Below, piece by piece: positions 5,828-13,265 of a stretch of 14,583 bases of DNA (the stretch's first letter is position 1; every line of letters starts with the position of its first letter). The notes beneath the pieces were generated by a model. That model had not been told where the DNA came from. It did not search any database and saw only the letters and a list, made by a program, of their open reading frames with translations. Source of the DNA: Eubacteriales bacterium (GTDB taxonomy: Bacteria > Bacillota_A > Clostridia > Lachnospirales > Lachnospiraceae); NCBI GenBank assembly GCA_030527765.1, contig JAUNAE010000053.1, positions 1-14,583 of the forward strand, given 5' to 3'. The translations under genes were made by a program, and so were the position numbers.

Positions 5828-7294
5828 ATGAAAAAGAAACTTCTTACCGCTGTACTTGCAGCAACAATGACAATGAGCGCACTTTCTCCGATGACAGTAT
5901 CCGCAGCAGACGAGAGAGTAACCTTGAACCTGTTCATTCCGACACTTGCAAATTACTCTGACGACGCAGTAGCAGAAGTAGAAGCGGCTCTGAACGAGTA
6001 CCTGAGCGACAAATATGATTTCGATGTAGCTCTGAAATATACAGAGATCGGAAACTTCGAGAACACCATCAACCTTGCAATGACAACAGATGAAGTTGAT
6101 GTTACCTGCTACTTCATCGATGGCGGAAAACTTCAGACATACGCACACAATAATCAGCTTCTGGATATCACAGATTACTTTGAGAATGCTTCCGATGAAC
6201 TGAAAAATACTTTCACAGAAGCAGAAATTCAGGCAACCACAGTAGACGGAAGAATGTATGGACTTCCAAGAAAATATCAGTACGGCGGCGGTGCTGTTCT
6301 TGTAATGAACAAAGACATCGTAGAAGAGATGGGAATTGATCCGGCATCCATCAAAGATCTGGACAGCGTAGGAGATGTTCTTCGCCAGGTAAAAGAAGCT
6401 CATCCGGAATTAAGCTGTGTTCTGGCACCACAGTCCAGTGCAGAACTTTGCTGGACAACAACATGGGACAAAACAATCGGAGGAACAACCTTTGCTTACG
6501 CAGAGAATTTTGATTCCACAGAACTGAAGAGTGTTTTCGAAATGGATTCCTTCCGTGAATGGTGCGAGCGTACACATGAGTGGTATCAGGATGGACTGAT
6601 CATGTCCGATGTTATCAGCAACACTTCTGAGGGAACAGACCTTGTAAGTAACGGCGCAGCATTTGCATGCCTCCACAATGCAGACATTGATCCGCTGGAT
6701 ACATTCTACAGCAATACCGTTGTTACAGATTTCCTGATTGAGCCAAATGCATATTCTACCAGTATTGGAAATCTTCAGTACGGTATCAGCTCCAATAGTG
6801 CAAATCCGGACAAGTCCTTCGAACTTCTGAACATTCTTTATACAGATCCGGAATTCGAGACAATCCTTTCCTATGGTATTGAAGGCGAGCACTATGTGAT
6901 TAACGAAGACGGCAAAGCTGACTATCCGGAAGGAATGGATTCTACCAACGAGCCTTATGGCGGATTTGCGGCAACCGCAGCTTATCCGGATTACCTGCTT
7001 CTTCCTGTAAAAGCATCTGCAACCGTTGACGATTACAAGACAGCTGTAGACGAGTGGAACAACAGTGTAAACGTATCCGATACTATGGGATTCACCTTTG
7101 ACACTTCTGAGCATGCAGACTTCATTACCGCATATGCAAACCTGGAAGACAAATATCTGAACGCTCTGACATCCGGAAGTATCGCATTGGATGACGTCCT
7201 TCCATCCATCCAGTCTGAGCTGGAAGCAATTGGATTCTATGAAGTACTTGCAGAAGAGCAGGCACAGCTGGACGAGTTCCTTGCAAATAAATAA
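5828..7294 (+). CDS. Secreted carbohydrate ABC-transporter substrate-binding protein, LplA-like with DUF3502-type C-terminus
   Basis: Captures an oligosaccharide outside the cell for the permeases at 7597 and 8523. ATG 5828 is preferred over an upstream TTG at 5807, because it has AAGGATGG at the right distance and gives a clean signal peptide: KKK, hydrophobic core, then TVSA-ADE with cleavage near residue 26. The mature part has the two-lobed binding-protein pattern. The C-terminal third resembles DUF3502 (LLNILYTDPEF, SYGIEGEHYV, then a terminal helix with EEQAQLDEF). Length is 488 aa. No cysteine or lipobox lies at the cleavage region, although Gram-positive binding proteins are normally lipoproteins. 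It has its own predicted promoter at 5746-5774 and a terminator at 7383. Class is firm; the ligand is not determinable. Confidence 0.9.
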   Translation: MKKKLLTAVLAATMTMSALSPMTVSAADERVTLNLFIPTLANYSDDAVAEVEAALNEYLSDKYDFDVALKYTEIGNFENTINLAMTTDEVDVTCYFIDGGKLQTYAHNNQLLDITDYFENASDELKNTFTEAEIQATTVDGRMYGLPRKYQYGGGAVLVMNKDIVEEMGIDPASIKDLDSVGDVLRQVKEAHPELSCVLAPQSSAELCWTTTWDKTIGGTTFAYAENFDSTELKSVFEMDSFREWCERTHEWYQDGLIMSDVISNTSEGTDLVSNGAAFACLHNADIDPLDTFYSNTVVTDFLIEPNAYSTSIGNLQYGISSNSANPDKSFELLNILYTDPEFETILSYGIEGEHYVINEDGKADYPEGMDSTNEPYGGFAATAAYPDYLLLPVKASATVDDYKTAVDEWNNSVNVSDTMGFTFDTSEHADFITAYANLEDKYLNALTSGSIALDDVLPSIQSELEAIGFYEVLAEEQAQLDEFLANK

Positions 7295-7382
7295 TGCAGA
7301 GAGATTCCGCGAAGTTGATAATATCATTCTAAGAATCGATTGCAGCATAAGAATTGCAGACAAAAAGAATACAGTATTTTCG

Positions 7383-7411
7383 GGACGGTCAGATATCTGG
7401 CCGTCCTTTTT
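7383..7411 (+). terminator. Rho-independent terminator after the binding-protein gene
   Basis: GGACGG-T-CAG (7383-7392) pairs with CTG-G-CCGTCC (7397-7406) around an ATAT loop and is followed by TTTTT. It lies in the 302-bp gap between the binding-protein and permease genes. Together with the separate promoter element at 7482 it makes these two transcription units. The rest of the gap before 7482 shows nothing I recognise. Confidence 0.8.
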
Positions 7412-7481
7412 CGGCTTTGCAGGATATGAGAGATTTCGACATCGGGAGGATTCGAACGCACAGGATTGCCGGAGGATATGG

Positions 7482-7526
7482 AGTCGTAAAATGAATAATC
7501 CGGGTCGCAAAAAGACTACTTTTCAA
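7482..7526 (+). promoter_or_regulatory. 45-bp direct repeat, copy 2: predicted AraC-type operator of the permease operon
   Basis: Second copy of the element at 5711-5755 (44/45 identical). Half-sites GTCGTAAAATG (7483-7493) and GTCGCAAAAAG (7504-7514) keep the 21-bp period. Sequence similarity stops abruptly at both edges: flanking DNA differs, but the 13-bp distance to a TACAAT box is conserved, so the element and its promoter geometry appear to be maintained by selection. Confidence 0.7.
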
Positions 7527-7545
7527 AGAGTATTTTTTCTACAAT
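7517..7545 (+). promoter_or_regulatory. Predicted promoter of the permease operon
   Basis: TACAAT at 7540-7545 with TACTTT at the -35 position (7517-7522) repeats the arrangement upstream of the binding-protein gene. An overlapping TATACT at 7545-7550 is an alternative -10. The permease start codon is 51 nt further on. Confidence 0.45.
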
Positions 7546-7596
7546 ATACTTAACAAAAACGAGAGAAACTACAAAAGGAAAAGGGAGGATATAGAC

Positions 7597-8508
7597 ATGC
7601 AGCAGAAATACAAACCAAAAAGAAAGCTTCGCAAATACTGGCAGCTTTACCTGATGCTTCTTCCGGGAGCGATCTACTTATTCATTAATAACTATCTGCC
7701 AATGGGAGGCCTGAGCCTGGCATTCAAGAAGTACGATTACAAAGCAGGAATTGCCGGAAGTCCATGGATCGGGTTAAAGAACTTCAAGTTCCTGTTCGCA
7801 ACCAAAGATGCATTTCTCATGATTCGAAATACATTGCTGTACAATCTGGTGTTCATTGTACTGGGAACCGTATTTGCCATTGTTGTAGCAATTGTGCTGA
7901 ATGAGATCAAGAAAGAACTTCCAAAGAAAGTTTATCAGATCGTAATTTTGATCCCATATCTTGTTTCCATGGTAGTTGTAAGTTATATCGTATATGCATT
8001 CCTGAGCACAGACAGTGGTCTGATCAACCATGTAACCGGAAATAAAATCAACTGGTATATGTCTCCGAAGTACTGGCCGTACATTCTCGTATTCGTAAGC
8101 CTTTGGAAGAGCTTCGGATACAACAGTATCATCTATTATGCAACCGTAATCGGAATTGATTCTTCTCTTTATGAAGCAGCCGTTGTAGACGGAGCAACCA
8201 GATGGCAGAGAATCAAACATGTCACACTTCCGGGACTTCGCCCGACCATCATTACACTGACACTGTTGGCAATTGGCCGTGTGTTCTACTCTGATTTCGG
8301 TCTGTTCTATCAGGTACCGCAGAACTCCGGTCTGTTATATGATGTGACAACAACCATCGACGTATATGTTTACAAGGGATTGATCCTGTTAAATGATGTA
8401 GGAAGATCCGCAGCCGCAGGCTTCTTCCAGTCCATCTGTGGATTCATTCTTGTTTTGGCAGCAAACCTTGTCGTATCCAAGATCGACAAAGACAATGCAC
8501 TGTTCTAA
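7597..8508 (+). CDS. Sugar ABC transporter permease, LplB/YteP-like (CUT1 family)
   Basis: Integral membrane subunit that forms the translocation path with the product at 8523. ATG 7597 follows GGGAGG. The 303-aa protein has the expected length, an N-terminal segment before TM1 (YLMLLPGAIYLFI), and about six hydrophobic segments. The cytoplasmic EAA loop that docks to the ATPase is clear: E193-A-A-V-V-D-G199 and the following KHVTLPGL. Segments such as NNYLPMGGLSLAFKKY match the subgroup that imports complex oligosaccharides. It is first in a two-gene transcript driven by the repeat promoter at 7482-7545. No ATPase gene accompanies it. Confidence 0.93.
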   Translation: MQQKYKPKRKLRKYWQLYLMLLPGAIYLFINNYLPMGGLSLAFKKYDYKAGIAGSPWIGLKNFKFLFATKDAFLMIRNTLLYNLVFIVLGTVFAIVVAIVLNEIKKELPKKVYQIVILIPYLVSMVVVSYIVYAFLSTDSGLINHVTGNKINWYMSPKYWPYILVFVSLWKSFGYNSIIYYATVIGIDSSLYEAAVVDGATRWQRIKHVTLPGLRPTIITLTLLAIGRVFYSDFGLFYQVPQNSGLLYDVTTTIDVYVYKGLILLNDVGRSAAAGFFQSICGFILVLAANLVVSKIDKDNALF

Positions 8509-8522
8509 GGAGGTTAAGAAAA

Positions 8523-9404
8523 ATGGTAGAAAAAGATCGAGTGCAGCAAACAATAATGCACGTATTCATGATACTTCTGGCACTGTGCTGTGTACTTCCG
8601 TTTCTTCTTATGGTGATGGCCTCCTTTACCGATGAGGCAACACTGATTCAGAACGGTTACAGCTTCTTTCCAAAAAAATTCTCACTGGCGACCTACAGCT
8701 ACATTTTCAAGAGCGCTACAACAATTTTCCATGGATATTTCATGACTATTCTGGTAACCGTAGTAGGAACCCTGGCAAATCTGACACTGACCATTCTGTT
8801 TGCATATCCTCTTTCAAGAAAGGATCTGCCATTCAGAGGACCGATTTCCTTCTTCCTGTTCTTTACCATGCTGTTTAACGGAGGTCTGGTTCCGACATAC
8901 ATGATGTATGCAAATACATTCCACATTAACAACACCATTTGGGCACTGATCGTTCCGTCCCTTATGATGAATGCATTCTATGTAATCATGATGCGTTCCT
9001 TCTTCTCCTCAAGCATTCCGGATTCTCTGATCGAGGCAGCGAAGCTGGACGGTGCAAGTGAGATGAAAGTACTTTGGAGCGTTGTCATTCCACTGTCCAA
9101 ACCGATGATCGTAACTCTGGTGCTTATGGTTGGACTGAACTACTGGAACGACTGGATGAACGGTTTGTACTATGTATCCGATCAGAATCTGAATACCATT
9201 CAGATGATCCTGAACAACATGATCAGCAACATCAACTTCCTGTCAAAGAATGCAGCTCTCTTCGGAGCAACCAAGGTAGCACTTCCTACCGTAGGAATTC
9301 GAATGGCAATTGCGGTAACCGCAGTACTTCCGGTAATGGTGATTTATCCATTCCTGCAGAAATACTTTGTAAAAGGTATTGTAATTGGTGGCGTAAAAGG
9401 CTAA
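8523..9404 (+). CDS. Sugar ABC transporter permease, LplC/YtcP-like (CUT1 family)
   Basis: Second permease subunit. It follows the first by 14 nt with AAGGAGG just upstream of ATG 8523, so the pair is translated from one mRNA. The 293-aa protein shows the usual six-TM pattern, the EAA loop at E171-A-A-K-L-D-G177 (then VIPLSKPMI), and the C-terminal ending QKYFVKGIVIGGVKG that is characteristic of this permease group. It probably pairs with the binding protein at 5828 and an MsmX-like ATPase encoded elsewhere (known for related importers, inferred here). Confidence 0.94.
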   Translation: MVEKDRVQQTIMHVFMILLALCCVLPFLLMVMASFTDEATLIQNGYSFFPKKFSLATYSYIFKSATTIFHGYFMTILVTVVGTLANLTLTILFAYPLSRKDLPFRGPISFFLFFTMLFNGGLVPTYMMYANTFHINNTIWALIVPSLMMNAFYVIMMRSFFSSSIPDSLIEAAKLDGASEMKVLWSVVIPLSKPMIVTLVLMVGLNYWNDWMNGLYYVSDQNLNTIQMILNNMISNINFLSKNAALFGATKVALPTVGIRMAIAVTAVLPVMVIYPFLQKYFVKGIVIGGVKG

Positions 9405-9486
9405 TTGTGGTAAAATAGGAATAGATGGAGAATTTATTACAGGATGTAAGAGATCGATGATAAATAACTTGTCATAATTTGTGTTG

Positions 9487-9513
9487 AACTCCCCTCCATG
9501 TGAGGGGAGTTTT
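9487..9513 (+). terminator. Rho-independent terminator after the permease pair
   Basis: AACTCCCCTC (9487-9496) pairs perfectly with GAGGGGAGTT (9502-9511) around CATGT, followed by TT and a weak T-rich stretch. It stands 45 nt before the esterase start, so the esterase needs read-through or a promoter inside that short space. The preceding stretch 9405-9486 shows no clear feature. Confidence 0.75.
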
Positions 9514-9557
9514 GCTTGTATTTCAAAAGAGTATTTGAAAAAAAGGAGAACAAAAGT

Positions 9558-11117
9558 ATGTTAAAGACCGCAAGATTATTTCAGGATGGCTGTGTTCTGC
9601 AGCAGCAAAAACCGTGTACCGTCTGGGGTGAGGGAACACCGGGACGTACTGTCAAAGCAGAAATTCAGGGTGTAAGCGCCGAAGGAATTGTAAAAGAAGA
9701 TGGCAGATGGGAGATTCTTTTGCCGGCACTTCATGCATCGGAAGAAGAGAATCTCCGTGTATCTGATGGAGAAACAAATCTTGTGATCACAAAGGTTGGA
9801 ATCGGAGAAGTATGGATTCTTGGCGGGCAGTCCAATATGGAATTCTTTATGAAATTCGATAAGGATTATCCGGAAGAAAAAGCTAGAGATTCTTTCCCGA
9901 ATATTCGTTTCTTCGATTATCCGGAATTGACCTATCCGGAAGCCGAAGAAGATTTTGACTATTCAAGATTCGGTTACTGGAGAAGAGCGACTGCCGAGGA
10001 TCTGGAGTATTTCAGCGCTGTTGGTTATTATTTTGCACAGCAGATCGTACCGGATCTGAAGGTACCGGTTGGTCTTGTGGGATGTAATTACGGCGGAACT
10101 CCGGCATGCTCCTGGATGAGCCCGGAAGTTCTCAAAAAACACGGAAAAATCTGGCTGGATGAGTACGAGAATCAGCTGCATGAGAATGGATTTGATCAGG
10201 AAGAAGGACTGAGAAAATACATAGAAGCTTCCAGAAAATCCCCGGCTTCCGACCATGGAAATCCTTTCAAGGATGAGAATATGAATAAACTGTTGTACGG
10301 TACAACAAGAGAAGAGCAGCTGGAAATGTTGAAGTACATGGCGATGGCGCCTCAAACGGTAGAAGAGAATCCGGGAGCTTTCATGGGACCTTGTCATCCG
10401 TGGCGTCCGTGTGGCTTATATGAAATGATGCTGCTTCATGTAGCACCTTATACCGCAAGAGGAGTGCTCTGGTATCAGGGAGAAAGCGATGAACCTCATG
10501 GAGAAATTTACAAAGATGTGCTGACAGATATGATTCAGGAATGGCGTGATCTGTGGAGAGACGACCTTCCGTTCTTCCTTGTGCAGCTGGCACCTTTTGG
10601 ACAGTGGCTGGACTGCGAAGGAAAACGTTTCCCAATAGTTCGGAAATCACAGGAATATGTAGCGGATCATGTGGATAACGTATATCTGGCGTCCATCGGA
10701 AATGTGGGAAACCTTTATGACATCCATCCGAAAGAAAAACAGCCGGTTGGAAGACGTCTGGGACTTCTTGCACAGAAATATGTATACGGAAAATCCGTGG
10801 AAGCCGACGCACCACGCTATCAGACTGCGCTTCGAGAGGACAAAGAGGTTCGCATTCAATTCGCTAATGCAGGTACCGGGCTGAAAGCGGAAGGTAACCC
10901 GGGAAAAGAATTTGAAGTAATTGAAAAGGAAACAAACCGTAAACTGGATTCGGCGGAATACGAGATTGCAGTACGCGGCACAGAACTTGTTCTCACATTG
11001 AAGGAAGAAGTGAAAGAGAAAGCACTGAGAATTCTTTACTGCAAAAAAGACTACTACGAAGCCAACATTTATAACGCTGTCGGTTTGCCGGCATTCCCAT
11101 TTGAGGCGGAAGTATAA
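9558..11117 (+). CDS. SASA-family carbohydrate acetylesterase (annotated as sialate O-acetylesterase)
   Basis: Likely removes O-acetyl groups from imported sugars. The start chosen is ATG 9558 after AAAAGGAG; an upstream TTG at 9516 lies at the terminator edge and is unlikely. The 519-aa protein has an N-terminal beta domain, then the SGNH-like esterase core: nucleophile S92 in GGQSNMEF, a GCNYGG-type loop (block II), WYQGESD at 305-311, and the catalytic Asp/His pair D388 and H390 in DIHP. A C-terminal beta region closes it. There is no signal peptide or membrane segment, so it should act in the cytoplasm after uptake. The family includes esterases for acetylated plant polysaccharides as well as sialic acids. 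With a GH78 gene in the same locus, an acetylated rhamnose-containing plant glycan is a better guess than sialic acid. Confidence 0.85.
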   Translation: MLKTARLFQDGCVLQQQKPCTVWGEGTPGRTVKAEIQGVSAEGIVKEDGRWEILLPALHASEEENLRVSDGETNLVITKVGIGEVWILGGQSNMEFFMKFDKDYPEEKARDSFPNIRFFDYPELTYPEAEEDFDYSRFGYWRRATAEDLEYFSAVGYYFAQQIVPDLKVPVGLVGCNYGGTPACSWMSPEVLKKHGKIWLDEYENQLHENGFDQEEGLRKYIEASRKSPASDHGNPFKDENMNKLLYGTTREEQLEMLKYMAMAPQTVEENPGAFMGPCHPWRPCGLYEMMLLHVAPYTARGVLWYQGESDEPHGEIYKDVLTDMIQEWRDLWRDDLPFFLVQLAPFGQWLDCEGKRFPIVRKSQEYVADHVDNVYLASIGNVGNLYDIHPKEKQPVGRRLGLLAQKYVYGKSVEADAPRYQTALREDKEVRIQFANAGTGLKAEGNPGKEFEVIEKETNRKLDSAEYEIAVRGTELVLTLKEEVKEKALRILYCKKDYYEANIYNAVGLPAFPFEAEV

Positions 11118-11129
11118 AAATTATTATTG

Positions 11130-11176
11130 CCCGGCATATATTTGCGACAAACGTCGTGAGTATATGCCGGGTTTTT
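11130..11176 (+). terminator. Rho-independent terminator after the esterase gene
   Basis: CCCGGCATATA (11130-11140) pairs perfectly with TATATGCCGGG (11161-11171), followed by TTTTT. The 20-nt loop has a small inner stem (CGAC/GTCG). It separates the esterase from the small gene at 11340. Confidence 0.85.
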
Positions 11177-11339
11177 CTATGTACAAAATTTTGAAACAAA
11201 CAGCGTGAATTAGTGTACAAGAAGTCGAAATTTGATATACACGAAATCGCTGTCAGCACGTAGAATAAAGCCATGAAGAACAAGTCCTCGCGAGACTGAA
11301 AAAGAGATACAAACGAATACATATCAAGGAGTAAGGATC

Positions 11340-11570
11340 ATGAAGAATAAGTTAAAACCGGATGTCAATATTGCGGAGCTTCTGAAAGACGCAAAGACAT
11401 GTAAAGGAGAGGTAACCATTACAACAGAAGATGGAGATCTCCTGAATCTGAAATCAGCACTTTCCCAGTGTGTACTGATCGTACTGGCAGGACAGCCGAA
11501 TCTGATCAACATTGCATCTCTTAACTACGAAGACGAGGATGCGGAAAAACTGAAATACTATATTGCATAA
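11340..11570 (+). CDS. Small protein of unknown function (76 aa)
   Basis: I do not recognise its function. ATG 11340 has AAGGAG about 8 nt upstream, and the reading frame looks genuinely coding. The protein is soluble: an N-terminal charged helix (VNIAELLKDAKTC), a beta hairpin-like stretch (GEVTITTEDGDLLNLKS), a helix with LSQCVLIVLAG, and an acidic tail (YEDEDAEKLKYYIA). The E-DGD-LNLKSALSQ core resembles short proteins of about 75 aa common in Lachnospiraceae that are sometimes misleadingly labelled polyA polymerase; this is a recollection, not a search result. The gene stands alone between the esterase terminator and the symporter. There are two cysteines and no signal peptide. Confidence 0.75.
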   Translation: MKNKLKPDVNIAELLKDAKTCKGEVTITTEDGDLLNLKSALSQCVLIVLAGQPNLINIASLNYEDEDAEKLKYYIA

Positions 11571-11604
11571 GCATATCGTATTGAGTGGCAGCTATTGAAC
11601 GTGT

Positions 11605-11632
11605 GTAAAATCTCTTATGAGAGACGTTTTGC
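11605..11632 (+). other. Stem-loop between the small gene and the symporter
   Basis: GTAAAATCTCT (11605-11615) can pair with AGAGACGTTTTGC (11620-11632) around TATG, with a two-base CG bulge and one G-T pair. No T-run follows. It could be a regulatory dyad or an mRNA-processing site upstream of the symporter. I find no convincing promoter hexamers in 11571-11691. Confidence 0.35.
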
Positions 11633-11691
11633 AAAAGTGGATACAACAGAATACTTGTTCATTGAAACAGGATAAAAATTAGGGGGAAAAT

Positions 11692-13050
11692 ATGAAATTA
11701 GCGAAGAATGATGACAGCCGAGTAGGCATTGGAAAGTTAACGATATGGCAGACAAGTGTTATGTCAAAAACCATCACCGTACTGATTTTGACATATCTGA
11801 TGGTTTACTGTACAGATACCTTGAAGGTTCCGGCAGCAGGAGTCAGCTTGATTCTTATGCTCAGCAAATTTGTAGACGGATTTACCGATGCGGTAGCCGG
11901 TTTTATTGTTGACAAAACAAAAACCAAGTGGGGAACCGGAAGACCTTATGAAGTGTTTATTGTCGGTCTGTGGCTTGCAACCTGGCTGCTGTTTTCTGTA
12001 CCGGAGTCTTTCAGCACCACAGCAAAATATGTTTGGATTTTTGCAATGTACGTACTTGCAAATGCAATCTGTACAACATTCCTGAATGCCAATGGAACAC
12101 CGTACATGATTCGTGCATTTAAAGAAGGACAGATCGTAAAACTGACTTCTTATGGAGCAATCTACAGCATCGTCGTTGCAATCGTGTTTAACATGACCTT
12201 CCCGATGCTCATGCAGAAATTTGCAACATCCTCAGCAGGATGGAGTCGTCTCGTAGCTATGTTTGCAGTACCACTGGCAATCATTGGTCTGTTACGAATG
12301 ATCTTTATCAAAGAGCAGTATGATGCAGAAGCACCGGCAGCTAAGAAAGAAGGCATTAAATTTAAAGATGCTTTGACTGTATTAAAATCCAACCCATTCA
12401 TCTTTATTCTTGCAGCTTCTACTCTGGTTGTAAATGTTATGACAAACATGGGTGTTGGTGTATATTACTTCAATTACATCGTAGGAAATGTAGGGCTTAT
12501 GGGTCTGATGAGTGTGTCTACAATCATCTGTATTCCGATTCCATTCCTGTTTCCTAAACTTATTCAGAAATTGTCTGTAACAAAAGTAATTCAGCTTGGT
12601 TTCATCTGTGCAGCAATTGGAGGTCTGGTAAACTTTGTGGCAGGTGCAAACGTACCGCTTCTTATGGTCGGAAGTCTTCTGGGAGGATTGGGATCCATGC
12701 CTTCTTCTATGCTGGCAGCTCTCGTTATTCTGCAGTGTGCAGATTACAATGAGTGGAAAGGAAACCGCCGTATGGAAGGAACTATGAGTAGTGTCAACGG
12801 TCTTGCAGGAAAGATCGGAGCTGCAGTTGGTGGTGCAATCCTTGGTATCATTCTTCAGTTTGTAGGATACACCGGAGACGCAGCAACCATGCCTCAGTCA
12901 GCATACATTGCAATTAAACTTCTTTATAGTTTAGTTCCAACTGTATTCTACGGAGCAACCGCAGTTCTTCTTCTGAAATATCGTAAAATGGATAAACTGA
13001 TGCCGCAGATCAAAGAAGAGAACCAGGCAAGAAGAGAAGCAAACGAGTAA
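11692..13050 (+). CDS. GPH-family (MelB-like) sugar:cation symporter
   Basis: Membrane carrier that takes up a glycoside or oligosaccharide with H+ or Na+. ATG 11692 follows AGGGGG. The 452-aa protein has about 12 hydrophobic segments. Family marks: the acidic pair D62 and D66 in KFVDGFTDAVAG, aligning with the cation-binding aspartates of MelB; the first cytoplasmic loop DKTKTKWGTGRPYEV; a long central loop (about 218-230); and the C-terminal half motif NEWKGNRRMEGTMSSVNGLAGKIG. It has its own terminator at 13165. It gives this locus a second transport route beside the ABC importer. Neighbouring AraC genes commonly control such carriers, so the regulator at 13266 is a candidate. The substrate is unknown. 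Confidence 0.92.
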   Translation: MKLAKNDDSRVGIGKLTIWQTSVMSKTITVLILTYLMVYCTDTLKVPAAGVSLILMLSKFVDGFTDAVAGFIVDKTKTKWGTGRPYEVFIVGLWLATWLLFSVPESFSTTAKYVWIFAMYVLANAICTTFLNANGTPYMIRAFKEGQIVKLTSYGAIYSIVVAIVFNMTFPMLMQKFATSSAGWSRLVAMFAVPLAIIGLLRMIFIKEQYDAEAPAAKKEGIKFKDALTVLKSNPFIFILAASTLVVNVMTNMGVGVYYFNYIVGNVGLMGLMSVSTIICIPIPFLFPKLIQKLSVTKVIQLGFICAAIGGLVNFVAGANVPLLMVGSLLGGLGSMPSSMLAALVILQCADYNEWKGNRRMEGTMSSVNGLAGKIGAAVGGAILGIILQFVGYTGDAATMPQSAYIAIKLLYSLVPTVFYGATAVLLLKYRKMDKLMPQIKEENQARREANE

Positions 13051-13098
13051 GTTTCAGAAAGAAATTCTCAGGAAAAATTTCAAAAGATAAGTGCATAT

Positions 13099-13120
13099 AA
13101 GGATATTCAAGAATATCTTT
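13099..13120. repeat. 22-bp dyad between the symporter and the AraC gene
   Basis: AAGGATATTCAAGAATATCTTT is a near-perfect dyad: the arms AAGGATATT and AATATCTTT match with one G-T pair around CAAG. It is not followed by a T-run and precedes a true terminator by 45 nt. It may be a DNA operator or a weak hairpin. The remaining AT-rich DNA in 13051-13164 shows nothing else. Confidence 0.4.
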
Positions 13121-13164
13121 ATAAAGAGCTTCAATCTCAAAACATTCTAAAAAATAATTCAAAG

Positions 13165-13201
13165 ATAGAGTCAGTTTCGTAGCAGAAACTGGCTCTATTT
13201 T
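13165..13201 (+). terminator. Rho-independent terminator after the symporter gene
   Basis: ATAGAGTCAGTTTC (13165-13178) pairs with GAAACTGGCTCTAT (13185-13198) around GTAGCA with one G-U pair, and ends in TTTT. A TATAAT box for the next gene begins 3 nt later, so the terminator and that promoter overlap or abut. Confidence 0.8.
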
Positions 13202-13203
13202 GG

Positions 13204-13209
13204 TATAAT
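13204..13209 (+). promoter_or_regulatory. Probable -10 box of the AraC regulator gene
   Basis: A consensus TATAAT within TGGTATAATGG sits 57 nt before ATG 13266. The -35 region falls in the right arm of the preceding terminator hairpin and has no TTGACA match; the TGG before the box could act as an extended -10 (TG-n form). A start near 13216 would give a leader of about 50 nt. Confidence 0.5.
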
Positions 13210-13265
13210 GGAATCAAATTTACAAGAGAGAGTACGACAGAATAGAAACTAAGGGGAGAGTATTT

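Noticed and set aside
9516..9557. Upstream TTG start of the esterase
   Set aside because: It lies in the terminator tail, lacks a ribosome binding site and adds residues not expected in the family; ATG 9558 follows AAAAGGAG.
11283..11297. AGTC-C-TCGCGA-GACT palindrome upstream of the small gene as an operator
   Set aside because: It is short and needs an off-centre base; no second copy or promoter box is in register.
11605..11637. Third copy of the GTCGYAAAA operator before the symporter
   Set aside because: GTAAAA and GCAAAA occur, but 26 bp apart rather than 21, and without the GTCG context.
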